Origin: Synergistales bacterium Syner_01 | GTDB taxonomy: Bacteria > Synergistota > Synergistia > Synergistales > Aminobacteriaceae | Reading direction: 5' to 3' | DNA: 5,882 bases | Assembly (NCBI GenBank): GCA_001604435.1 | Contig: LVBO01000573.1 | Span: 1-5,882 of the forward strand | Shown: positions 1 to 5,312 of the stretch, piece by piece | Numbering within the stretch: the first letter of the stretch is position 1 | Layout: every line of letters begins with the position of its first letter | Program-made: the position numbers and the translations under genes | The notes under the pieces: model-generated | The model's database searches: none | What the model was told of the DNA's origin: nothing | Seen by the model: only the letters and a program-made list of their open reading frames with translations

Positions 1-821
1 GGCTTGCCGAACTGTTTTCGTTCCTTGACGTAGGAGACGGTCTCGTCGAGCGCTCCCTGCGCGATGCCGAGCGCCTGGGCCGCGATGCCGATGCGCCCTC
101 CGTCGAGCGTGCCCATCGCGATGGAGAAGCCCTTCCCCTCTTTTCCAAGAAGGTTCTCCTTCGGCACGACGCAGTCCTCGAAGATAAGTTCGCACGTCGA
201 AGAGCCGCGGATTCCCATCTTCAACTCCTTCTTCCCGACGGCGAAACCGGGGAATCCACTTTCAACGATGAACGCGGAGATCCCCTTCGTGCCGAGGCTT
301 CTGTCGGTCATCGCGAACACTATATACACATCCGCCTGCCCGGCGTTCGTAATGAAGATCTTGCTGCCGTTCAGCCGGTAGTTCTCTCCTTCAAGAACAG
401 CTCTGGTCTGCTGCCCCGAGGCGTCGGTCCCCGCCCCCGGCTCGGTGAGCGCGAAGGCGCCGAGCTTCCTGCCGGCCAGAAGATCGGGGAGGTACTTCCG
501 CTTCTGCGCCTCCGTGCCGTACTTCTCTATCGGGTCGCAGGCCAGCGAGGTGTGGGCGGAGACGACGACGCCCGTGGTCGCGCAAACGCGGCTCAGCTCC
601 TCCACGCAGAGGACGTAGGTCAGCGTGTCGCACCCCTGCCCGCCCCACTCTTTGGCGCAGGGGATACCCAAAAAGCCGGAGCGCGCCATCTTCTCCACGG
701 TCTCCGACGGGAAGCGTTCGTTCTCGTCCACTTCCTGCGCCAGAGGCCGCGCTTCCTTCTCCGCGAAACGGCGGAAGAGCTCTCTCGCCATCCGGTGTTC
801 CTTGCTCAGTTCAAAGTTCAT
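1..821 (-). CDS. Acyl-CoA dehydrogenase, short-chain/butyryl-CoA type, N-terminal part
   Basis: The gene starts at ATG 821 (GGAGG 8 nt upstream) and runs off the window; 273 of an expected ~380 codons are visible without interruption. The enzyme is an FAD flavoprotein that converts acyl-CoA to trans-2-enoyl-CoA, passing electrons to electron-transferring flavoprotein. The N-terminal helical domain is followed by signature 1, GAFALTEPGAGTDAS (121-135), the FAD-contacting KIFITN (154-159), the middle beta domain with KGISAFIVE (179-187), and GGRIGIAAQALGIAQGA (241-257) and ERKQFGK (267-273) of the C-terminal domain. The order and wording of these segments closely follow clostridial butyryl-CoA dehydrogenase as I remember it, so a short-chain substrate is likely. 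The catalytic glutamate, normally near residue 365, lies outside the window and cannot be checked. It is the last visible gene of the run; electron-transferring flavoprotein genes may follow beyond position 1. Confidence 0.93.
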   Translation of the reverse strand, partial: MNFELSKEHRMARELFRRFAEKEARPLAQEVDENERFPSETVEKMARSGFLGIPCAKEWGGQGCDTLTYVLCVEELSRVCATTGVVVSAHTSLACDPIEKYGTEAQKRKYLPDLLAGRKLGAFALTEPGAGTDASGQQTRAVLEGENYRLNGSKIFITNAGQADVYIVFAMTDRSLGTKGISAFIVESGFPGFAVGKKELKMGIRGSSTCELIFEDCVVPKENLLGKEGKGFSIAMGTLDGGRIGIAAQALGIAQGALDETVSYVKERKQFGK

Positions 822-844
822 CGAGTACGCCTCCGAAAGTGCCG

Positions 845-886
845 CGCCCCGCGCCGAGGCTCCGCGAACGGGCCGGGCGCGGGGCG
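845..886 (-). other. Long GC-rich hairpin between fabG and the acyl-CoA dehydrogenase gene
   Basis: A perfect 11-bp inverted repeat (886-876 with 855-845, CGCCCCGCGCC on the minus strand) encloses 20 bases that fold further into a 6-bp stem with one bulged A and a TTCG tetraloop. Only three T residues follow at 838-836, so it lacks the U-tract of a standard terminator. The dehydrogenase ribosome binding site GGAGG (834-830) begins 10 nt downstream. It is the most stable structure in the window and could be an mRNA processing or stability element, or a partial terminator. Confidence 0.65.
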
Positions 887-908
887 GGGGGTTGAATAGA
901 ATCGTTCG

Positions 909-1628
909 TTACAGCCGCATGCCGCCGTTCACGCTGAGGACATGCCCGGTGACGTACGACGCGTCGTCGCTCGCCAGGAAGAGGGCGGCTTTCGCGATCT
1001 CCTCCGGCCGTCCGAGACGCCCGAGCATGGTCATGGCCGCGAACTTGTCCAGCAGCTCCTGCGGCACGGTGCTCAGAATGTCGGTCATGGTGTATCCGGG
1101 GGCGATCACGTTGACGCGGACGTTGCCGCCCTTCATCGCGAACTCCTTGGCCCATGTCTTCGCCAGGCCGATCATCCCGGCCTTCGCGGCGGCGTAGTTC
1201 GCCTGTCCGATGTTGCCGAACTCCCCCACGACGGAGGAGATGCAGACGATGGAGCCGCCTCCGTTCTCCTGCATGTGCGGCCCGACGAGCCGTCCGAGGT
1301 TGAAGACGCCGCTCAGGTTGACGTCGAGGACCTTCCGCCACATCTCGTCGGTCATCTTCCGCGTCAGCGCGTCGCGGGTGATTCCCGCGTTGTTCACGAG
1401 GACGTCGATTGTGCCGTACCGTCCGACCGCGTACTCGAAGCACGCCCTGCACGCCTCGGGGTCCGAGACGTCGAGCCTGTACCCCTCGACCGACGGATTT
1501 TCGTACGACGGATCCGACATGTCCACCGCGAGGACGCGCGCGCCCTCCGAGGCGAAGAGTTCGCACATCGCCTGCCCGATGCCGCGCGCCCCGCCGGTGA
1601 CGATGGCGGTTTTCTTTTCAAGTCTCAT
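909..1628 (-). CDS. fabG: 3-oxoacyl-ACP/CoA reductase-type short-chain dehydrogenase (FabG family)
   Basis: A 239-residue classical short-chain dehydrogenase, within the usual FabG length. The cofactor loop TGGARGIG is at 11-18, NNAG at 79-82, and the catalytic tetrad N104, S132, Y145 and K149 is intact in the order DVN, SSVVGEFGNIGQANY, AAAK. The C-terminal end SYVTGHVLSVNGGMRL is typical of FabG and PhaB. The enzymes interconvert 3-ketoacyl and (R)-3-hydroxyacyl thioesters in the cytoplasm. D36 closes beta-strand 2 (VLAVD); an acidic residue there generally marks NAD(H) preference in this superfamily, whereas FabG of fatty-acid synthesis uses NADPH. With the (R)-specific hydratase upstream and an acyl-CoA dehydrogenase downstream, an oxidative 3-hydroxyacyl-CoA dehydrogenase role fits at least as well as a biosynthetic one. 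The start has AAGGAG 9 nt upstream; the gene ends in TAA, followed by an 87-bp spacer with a strong hairpin. Confidence 0.92.
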   Translation of the reverse strand: MRLEKKTAIVTGGARGIGQAMCELFASEGARVLAVDMSDPSYENPSVEGYRLDVSDPEACRACFEYAVGRYGTIDVLVNNAGITRDALTRKMTDEMWRKVLDVNLSGVFNLGRLVGPHMQENGGGSIVCISSVVGEFGNIGQANYAAAKAGMIGLAKTWAKEFAMKGGNVRVNVIAPGYTMTDILSTVPQELLDKFAAMTMLGRLGRPEEIAKAALFLASDDASYVTGHVLSVNGGMRL

Positions 1629-1696
1629 TCAGCGCATCTCCTTCCATCAGCGGCCGTCGGAACGACGACCGACGCATTCGCCTTCCGTTCGCTCAT
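1625..1696 (-). CDS. Possible 23-residue leader peptide ahead of fabG
   Basis: In the 81-bp spacer between the hydratase and fabG genes, an ATG at 1696 is preceded by GGGAGGG with a 7-nt gap, directly after the hydratase TGA. The frame runs 23 codons and ends in a TGA that overlaps the fabG ATG as ATGA. The predicted peptide begins MSERKANASVVVP and has no recognisable motif. The arrangement (stop, ribosome binding site, ATG, then 4-bp overlap) is what translational coupling looks like, but a frame this short can arise by chance. The fabG binding site lies inside its last codons. Confidence 0.3.
   Translation of the reverse strand: MSERKANASVVVPTAADGRRCAE
1651..1671 (-). other. Stem-loop upstream of fabG
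   Basis: On the minus strand CGGTCGTCG and CGACGGCCG can pair over 9 positions, one a G-U wobble, around a TTC loop. It lies 7 nt upstream of the fabG AAGGAG (1643-1638) and within the possible 23-codon leader frame. No T-run follows, so termination is unlikely; translation control or mRNA processing is more plausible. Confidence 0.5.
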
Positions 1697-1709
1697 CGCG
1701 TTCCCTCCC

Positions 1710-2126
1710 TCACTTCGGCGGCATCACGGTCGCGGCGCCTTCGAGCAGCACCTTGCCGTCCTGATTCGTGCAGACGGTCTCCAGCGTGACGATGTTCCTC
1801 CGCTCGTCGATCTCCGCGACGGTCACCCGCGCCTCCACCGTGTCGCCGATATGCGCGGGAGCGGTGAATTTGATCGTCTGCCCGAGGTAGATGGTCCCCG
1901 GCCCCGGCAGCTCCGTCCCGAGGGCGGCGGAGATCAGCGAGGCGACGAGCATACCGTGGGCGATGCGGGTCTTGAACCGCGTACCGGAGGCGTACGTTTC
2001 GTTGATGTGAGCAGGATTCTGATCCCCGCTCACCCCGGCGAAGAGGTACACGTCCGACTCGCTCAGCGTCTTCTGGAACGAGGCCGTGTCGCCCGCATGG
2101 ATCTCCTGGATCGTCTTTCCCTTCAT
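1710..2126 (-). CDS. MaoC-like (R)-specific enoyl-CoA hydratase (PhaJ type)
   Basis: A 138-residue single hot-dog-fold protein, the usual size for PhaJ-type hydratases (about 130-160). These reversibly add water to trans-2-enoyl-CoA to give (R)-3-hydroxyacyl-CoA. The hydratase-2 signature is clear: FAGVSGDQNPAHINETYA (29-46) carries the catalytic pair D35 and H40, and RIAHGMLVASL (54-64) matches the segment that follows it in the family. TIYLGQTIKFTAPAHIGDTV (78-97) is the conserved second half of the fold. The ATG at 2126 is chosen because AAGGAGG lies 5 nt upstream and the family N-terminus begins here; the open frame further upstream runs antisense-free through the KAS III-like gene in another frame and shows no family features. 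It sits 32 bp after the KAS III-like gene. Its product is the substrate of the FabG-like enzyme encoded next. Confidence 0.93.
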   Translation of the reverse strand: MKGKTIQEIHAGDTASFQKTLSESDVYLFAGVSGDQNPAHINETYASGTRFKTRIAHGMLVASLISAALGTELPGPGTIYLGQTIKFTAPAHIGDTVEARVTVAEIDERRNIVTLETVCTNQDGKVLLEGAATVMPPK

Positions 2127-2141
2127 AGCGTCCTCCTTCCG

Positions 2142-2157
2142 CGCCCCGCACGGGGCG
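2142..2157 (-). other. Stem-loop between the KAS III-like and hydratase genes
   Basis: A perfect 6-bp stem, CGCCCC/GGGGCG, with a 4-base loop begins 1 nt after the KAS III-like stop codon and ends 3 nt before the AAGGAGG of the hydratase gene. No T-run follows, so it is not a standard terminator. It may tune hydratase translation or protect an mRNA end. Confidence 0.5.
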
Positions 2158-2158
2158 G

Positions 2159-3196
2159 CTACGCGCTCCACGCGCCCCACTTCACCGCCGTGGCGGCCCA
2201 TGTGTACCCGGTGCCCGCCGCGACGAGGACGGCGACGTCCCCGTCCTTCAACCTCCCCAAAGATTCCCCGTTCTGGAGGGCGATGAAGGCGTCGGCCGAC
2301 TGGCAGTGGCCGTAGTCCTCCAACACGAACGAGTTCTCCTCGCTCAGCCCGAAGCTGGCGAGCATGGTCTCCAGGATGGAGCGCTTCATGAAGATGGGCG
2401 CGATGAAACCGATGGCGTCTTTCGCGTACCCGCTCTTCTCCGCCGCCCGTTCGATCACCCGGACGAAGTTGTCCAGCGTGACCGGATCGAGCCGCTCCTT
2501 CATCCGCGCGATATCCGCGACTTTCAAAAAGCGGTCGCCGTACGGCATGTCGCTGAAATGTGCGAAGTTCTTGCACCCGACCCCCATGACCCCGATATCG
2601 TCCGCGAAACTGCCGTCGGTGATCATGGCGGTCTCCAGCACGACGTTCCGGGCCAACCCCTTTTCGAGCACCGCCGCGGCCGCGCCGTCGCCGAAGTTGA
2701 ACATGAAGCGCGAATCGCCGTCGGCGTAGTTGATCAGGTCGCCCTCCTTGGAGGAGGAGACCAGCAGGACGCGCTTCAGATCGTCGTCCGCCAGCATCAT
2801 GCCCTTCAGCACCTTGAGCGAGTAGACCCCCGCCGAGCAGAGGCTGTGAATTTCGAAGGCGTTCGCGTTGACCGCCCCGATCTCGTGCTGGATCTTCGCC
2901 GCGCAGTTGTAGAGGTAGTAGTCCTTGTACTCGCTGCCGCAGTAGACCACCAGGTCGAGCGTCGCCGGATCGATCTCCTCCAGCGCCCTCAGCGCGGCCT
3001 TCACGCCCATCGCGGAGACGGACTCCTCGGGCGGGGCCTTGTGCACTAGGTTGATGCCGAACTTCTCCCGGATGACCTTCTCGGGTATCCCCGAGGCCTC
3101 CGCGATGTACGCGCTGCCCCGGATTCCGGACGGGACGTAGCTCCCTATACTGCGTATGCCCACTAAATCAGCGGATTTCAAAAGCGTCACTCCCAT
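2159..3196 (-). CDS. Ketoacyl-ACP synthase III-like protein with altered catalytic residues
   Basis: A 345-residue thiolase-fold protein of the KAS III/FabH group, which normally condenses an acyl-CoA with malonyl-ACP through a Cys-His-Asn triad. VGIRSIGSYVPSG near the N-terminus, SLCSAGVYSLK with nucleophile C120, FNFGDGAAAAVL (166-177) and the C-terminal AAGTGYTWAATAVKWG (326-341) are hallmark segments. Where FabH has PHQANxRI this protein reads PIFMKRSI, with F269 at the probable catalytic His position; at the Asn position (GNTS in FabH) it has YGHCQS, with H297. The Cys-to-His-site spacing (149) and the spacing between the two sites (28) are near family values, so the alignment is reasonable. 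The enzyme may therefore be an acyltransferase, a thiolase-like enzyme using H297, or a non-condensing paralogue rather than FabH. Its ATG follows the ligase TAG without a gap and has only a weak upstream GCAGGG, so translation is probably coupled. It occupies the place a thiolase would have in a beta-oxidation gene set. Confidence 0.82.
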   Translation of the reverse strand: MGVTLLKSADLVGIRSIGSYVPSGIRGSAYIAEASGIPEKVIREKFGINLVHKAPPEESVSAMGVKAALRALEEIDPATLDLVVYCGSEYKDYYLYNCAAKIQHEIGAVNANAFEIHSLCSAGVYSLKVLKGMMLADDDLKRVLLVSSSKEGDLINYADGDSRFMFNFGDGAAAAVLEKGLARNVVLETAMITDGSFADDIGVMGVGCKNFAHFSDMPYGDRFLKVADIARMKERLDPVTLDNFVRVIERAAEKSGYAKDAIGFIAPIFMKRSILETMLASFGLSEENSFVLEDYGHCQSADAFIALQNGESLGRLKDGDVAVLVAAGTGYTWAATAVKWGAWSA

Positions 3197-4627
3197 CTAG
3201 TCCGTCGCCCTGCCGTACAGCTCCGTCACCTTCGAGACGACGATCTTGCCTACGTTGTTCTTGGGCACCTCGTCCACGAAGGCGATGTATTTCGGAATCT
3301 TGTAGCGGGCGAGCTTCGAGCCGAGCGCGGCGACGATCTCCTCTTTCGAGACGCGCTTCCCCGGTTTCAGCGAGACGACGGCCTTGCCCACCTCGCCCCA
3401 CTTCTCGTCGGGAACGCCGAAGACGCAGACCTCGTGGATCTCCGCGATGTCGTACATCGCCCGCTCGATCTCCGGCGGGAAGACGTTCTCGCCGCCGCTG
3501 ATGAACATGTTCTTCTTCCGCCCCACGATGTAGTAGTAGCCGTCTTCGTCGCGCACCGCCATGTCGCCCGAATAGACCCAGCCGTCCTTCAACGTCTTCG
3601 CCGTCTCCTCCTGGTTGTTCCAGTAGCCGGAGAAGATCTGCGGCCCGCCCCACAGCAGCTCGCCGGGGGTGTTCGGCGCGGTGATCTCGTTCCCGTCGTC
3701 GTCCGCGAGCTTCACCATCGAAAGGTACATCGGCTTGCCCACCGAGGCGTACTTCGCCTTCATGACGTCGTCGGATATGAGGTGCGCGCACGAGGAGATG
3801 TTGTTCGGACCGGCCTCCGTCATGCCGTACCCCAGCACGAACTTCACGCCCTTGTCCCAGAACTTCTCCATGATGTTGATGGGGGTGGGGGCGGCTCCCG
3901 CCATGATCCACTTCACGCCGGAGAAGTCCGCGGAGGCGAACTCCGGCAGCTCCACCATCATTCTGAAGATCGTGGCCGCGCCGAAGAGCGTGGTGATCCG
4001 CTCTTTTTCGACGACCTCCAGCGTCTTCTTCGGGTCGAACTGTTTGTTGATGATCAGCTCGCAGCGGTGCGAGATCAGCCCGCCCTTGGGGAGCCCCGTC
4101 GTCCCGCCGGTGTGGATGATCATGTGGATGTCTTCGATATCGAGCTCGTCGCAGCCGACGAACGCGTCGTTCCCGTGCCCCGTCGCCTCGGCGTAGGTCG
4201 TGTCGCTCTCCGGGTTCCTTTCCGGGGAGAGAACGAGGTACTTCTCCACGGAGCAGCCCGACTTCAGATGCGGGATCTTATCCGCGAAGACCTCCTCGTA
4301 GAAGAGGACCTTCGGCGTCTCGTTGTTGACGAGCTGCACCAGCTCGCTCACGGAGAGGCGCGCGTTGTACGGAACGAAGATCGCGCCCAGCTTGCCCGTG
4401 GCGTAGTAGGCGTCGATCATCTCGATGCAGTTCCGCGCGATGAAGGCGACGCGATCCCCCTTGCGCACTCCGGCCTGCTCCTTGAGGTAGCGCGCCAGCA
4501 GATTCGCCCGCCGCTCCAGGTCGCCGTAGGTGTAGCGCGTCTCCGTATCGAGGTCGTAGACGGCCTCCCGCGAAGCGTCGATACGGGCGCGGAAGAACGA
4601 GTAGTTGCCTATCCAGCTGTTCGACAT
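3197..4627 (-). CDS. AMP-forming acyl-CoA ligase, apparently internally deleted
   Basis: A 476-residue member of the ANL superfamily (acyl-CoA synthetases), which activates a carboxylic acid with ATP to an acyl-adenylate and then to the CoA thioester in the cytoplasm. Visible motifs: the ATP-binding loop TGGTTGLPKG (173-182), YGMTEAG (267-273), the SGD motif with ribose-binding D355, the hinge GRKKNMFISGGENVFPPE (369-386) and the C-terminal catalytic lysine K461 in PKNNVGKI. Family members usually have 500-550 residues. Here only about 15 residues separate the ATP loop from FDPKKTLEVVEKERIT (197-212), where relatives have about 60. The missing part includes the PLFHxGG-like A4 region that shapes the acyl and adenylate pocket. 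The frame is kept, so the gene may be an in-frame deletion mutant, a minimal variant or an assembly artefact. The long-chain ligase group is closest in feel; the substrate is not determinable. The start is fixed by AAGGAGG 9 nt upstream, and the TAG stop abuts the next ATG. Confidence 0.87.
   Translation of the reverse strand: MSNSWIGNYSFFRARIDASREAVYDLDTETRYTYGDLERRANLLARYLKEQAGVRKGDRVAFIARNCIEMIDAYYATGKLGAIFVPYNARLSVSELVQLVNNETPKVLFYEEVFADKIPHLKSGCSVEKYLVLSPERNPESDTTYAEATGHGNDAFVGCDELDIEDIHMIIHTGGTTGLPKGGLISHRCELIINKQFDPKKTLEVVEKERITTLFGAATIFRMMVELPEFASADFSGVKWIMAGAAPTPINIMEKFWDKGVKFVLGYGMTEAGPNNISSCAHLISDDVMKAKYASVGKPMYLSMVKLADDDGNEITAPNTPGELLWGGPQIFSGYWNNQEETAKTLKDGWVYSGDMAVRDEDGYYYIVGRKKNMFISGGENVFPPEIERAMYDIAEIHEVCVFGVPDEKWGEVGKAVVSLKPGKRVSKEEIVAALGSKLARYKIPKYIAFVDEVPKNNVGKIVVSKVTELYGRATD
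4052..4079 (-). repeat. Inverted repeat inside direct repeats at the apparent ligase deletion junction
   Basis: A perfect 6-bp inverted repeat, CTCGCA/TGCGAG with a 4-base loop, spans 4058-4073. It is flanked by two copies of the 7-mer GATCAGC (plus strand, 4052-4058 and 4073-4079), 21 bp apart. It covers codons 184-192 of the ligase, where the protein appears to have lost about 45 residues. Short direct repeats with a hairpin between them are typical sites of replication slippage, but such short repeats can also occur by chance. Confidence 0.5.
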
Positions 4628-4636
4628 CGTCCGCTC

Positions 4637-4644
4637 CCTCCTTA
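4637..4644 (-). promoter_or_regulatory. Ribosome binding site overlapping the upstream stop codon
   Basis: The minus strand reads TAAGGAGG: the TAA that ends the flavoprotein gene is also the start of the AAGGAGG of the ligase gene, 9 nt before its ATG at 4627. This decides the ligase start (the reading frame stays open upstream to 5113, but that part is the antiphase of the flavoprotein gene) and suggests translational coupling. Confidence 0.8.
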
Positions 4645-5250
4645 CAGGCGCTTCAGCAGGGCGACGACCCTGTCCGCGATATTCGTCATGATGCCGACGC
4701 CCTCTTCGTCCTCCTCGGCGTTCTTCGCGCCGCCCTTCCCGGCGACCCCCACGTTCCAGTAGGTGTTGCCGACGATGAGACAGTCGTTCGCCGCGGCCCA
4801 GAGCAGCATCTGCGCGAAGGCGAAGTTGTGCCCCGCCCTGCGCGCGGTGCTCACCGGCACGACGACCTTCCCGGAGAGCGCGGTCGTCCCCCATGTGTAG
4901 CTCTCGCCTTCCTTTTTCATCTCGTTCTTCGCCCAGCGGCCGGAGAAACCGGCCCTGTCGAGAACGGCTTTCAGCTCCGCGGTGATCGAAGAGTGGTAGA
5001 CGGGCGAGCCGAGCAGGATGGCGTCGGCTTCCGCCATTTTCGGGAAGATGCCCTGGAAGTCGTCGTCCAGAGTGCAGCGTTTGGCGGCGATGCACTCGTA
5101 GCACCCTCTGCACCCCCTGAGGTTCTTGTCGGCGAGCTGAACAAGCTCGGTCTCCGCGCCGAGGCTCTTCGCGCGCTCCAGAATCATCGTCAGGTAGCGG
5201 AAGGTGTTACCGTCGGCCCGCGGGCTCCCGTTCAGGGCGAGAAGTTTCAT
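4642..5250 (-). CDS. Iron-sulfur flavoprotein / NADPH-dependent FMN reductase-like protein
   Basis: A 202-residue protein with a flavodoxin-like fold. The N-terminal GSPRADGNT (8-16) after a hydrophobic first strand is the FMN phosphate-binding loop. Cysteines C47, C50, C53 and C59 form CX2CX2CX5C, the compact motif that binds a [4Fe-4S] cluster in archaeal and anaerobe iron-sulfur flavoproteins (Isf family). SPVYHSSIT (82-90) and STARRAGHNF (134-143) are typical of the NADPH-dependent FMN reductase family. Isf proteins are soluble electron carriers, often dimers, that take electrons from ferredoxin or reduce O2 and peroxide; the partner here is unknown. It is the first gene after a terminator and has a strong ribosome binding site. 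Its TAA stop overlaps the binding site of the acyl-CoA ligase gene, 14 nt upstream of that ATG, so the two are very likely cotranscribed. It might supply or drain electrons for the acyl-CoA dehydrogenase step, or protect the pathway from oxygen; both are inference. Confidence 0.88.
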   Translation of the reverse strand: MKLLALNGSPRADGNTFRYLTMILERAKSLGAETELVQLADKNLRGCRGCYECIAAKRCTLDDDFQGIFPKMAEADAILLGSPVYHSSITAELKAVLDRAGFSGRWAKNEMKKEGESYTWGTTALSGKVVVPVSTARRAGHNFAFAQMLLWAAANDCLIVGNTYWNVGVAGKGGAKNAEEDEEGVGIMTNIADRVVALLKRL

Positions 5251-5258
5251 TTCGATCT

Positions 5259-5265
5259 CCTCCTT
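5259..5265 (-). promoter_or_regulatory. Strong ribosome binding site of the flavoprotein gene
   Basis: The minus strand reads AAGGAGG here, a full match to the anti-Shine-Dalgarno sequence, 8 nt before the ATG at 5250. It fixes the start of the flavoprotein. It lies 9 nt beyond the terminator T-tract, leaving no visible room for a promoter between the two. Confidence 0.8.
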
Positions 5266-5274
5266 AGGATGAGT

Positions 5275-5312
5275 AAAAATTCCGGCCCGCCCGCACGAGC
5301 GAGACGGACCGG
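5275..5312 (-). terminator. Intrinsic terminator after the symporter gene
   Basis: On the minus strand, 10 nt after the symporter stop codon, a GC-rich stem begins. Positions 5312-5302 pair with 5292-5282 through 11 pairs, three of them G-U wobbles, closing a nine-base loop. Two A residues follow and then five consecutive T residues (5279-5275). This is the classic stem plus U-tract of a Rho-independent terminator. It ends only about 24 nt before the next start codon, so it separates the symporter from the downstream run or attenuates read-through into it. Confidence 0.8.

Noticed and set aside
64..381. A 105-codon open frame on the plus strand
   Set aside because: It is antisense to the acyl-CoA dehydrogenase, whose minus-strand frame is uninterrupted and carries clear family signatures.
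942..2315. A 457-codon open frame on the plus strand
   Set aside because: It crosses three gene boundaries antisense to well-supported genes, is rich in Arg, Asp and His in the way antisense frames of GC-rich genes are, and shows no family motif.
2127..2576. N-terminal extension of the hydratase reading frame up to 2576
   Set aside because: It overlaps the KAS III-like gene in a different frame and shows no hot-dog or other domain; the ATG at 2126 with AAGGAGG fits the family size.
3434..4762. A 442-codon open frame on the plus strand
   Set aside because: It is antisense to the acyl-CoA ligase and the end of the flavoprotein gene, with the same low-complexity Arg/Val/Asp/Leu composition and no motif or binding site.
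4628..5113. N-terminal extension of the ligase reading frame up to 5113
   Set aside because: It overlaps the flavoprotein gene in another frame, has Arg/Gly-rich shadow composition, and the ATG at 4627 has a strong binding site and a normal family N-terminus.
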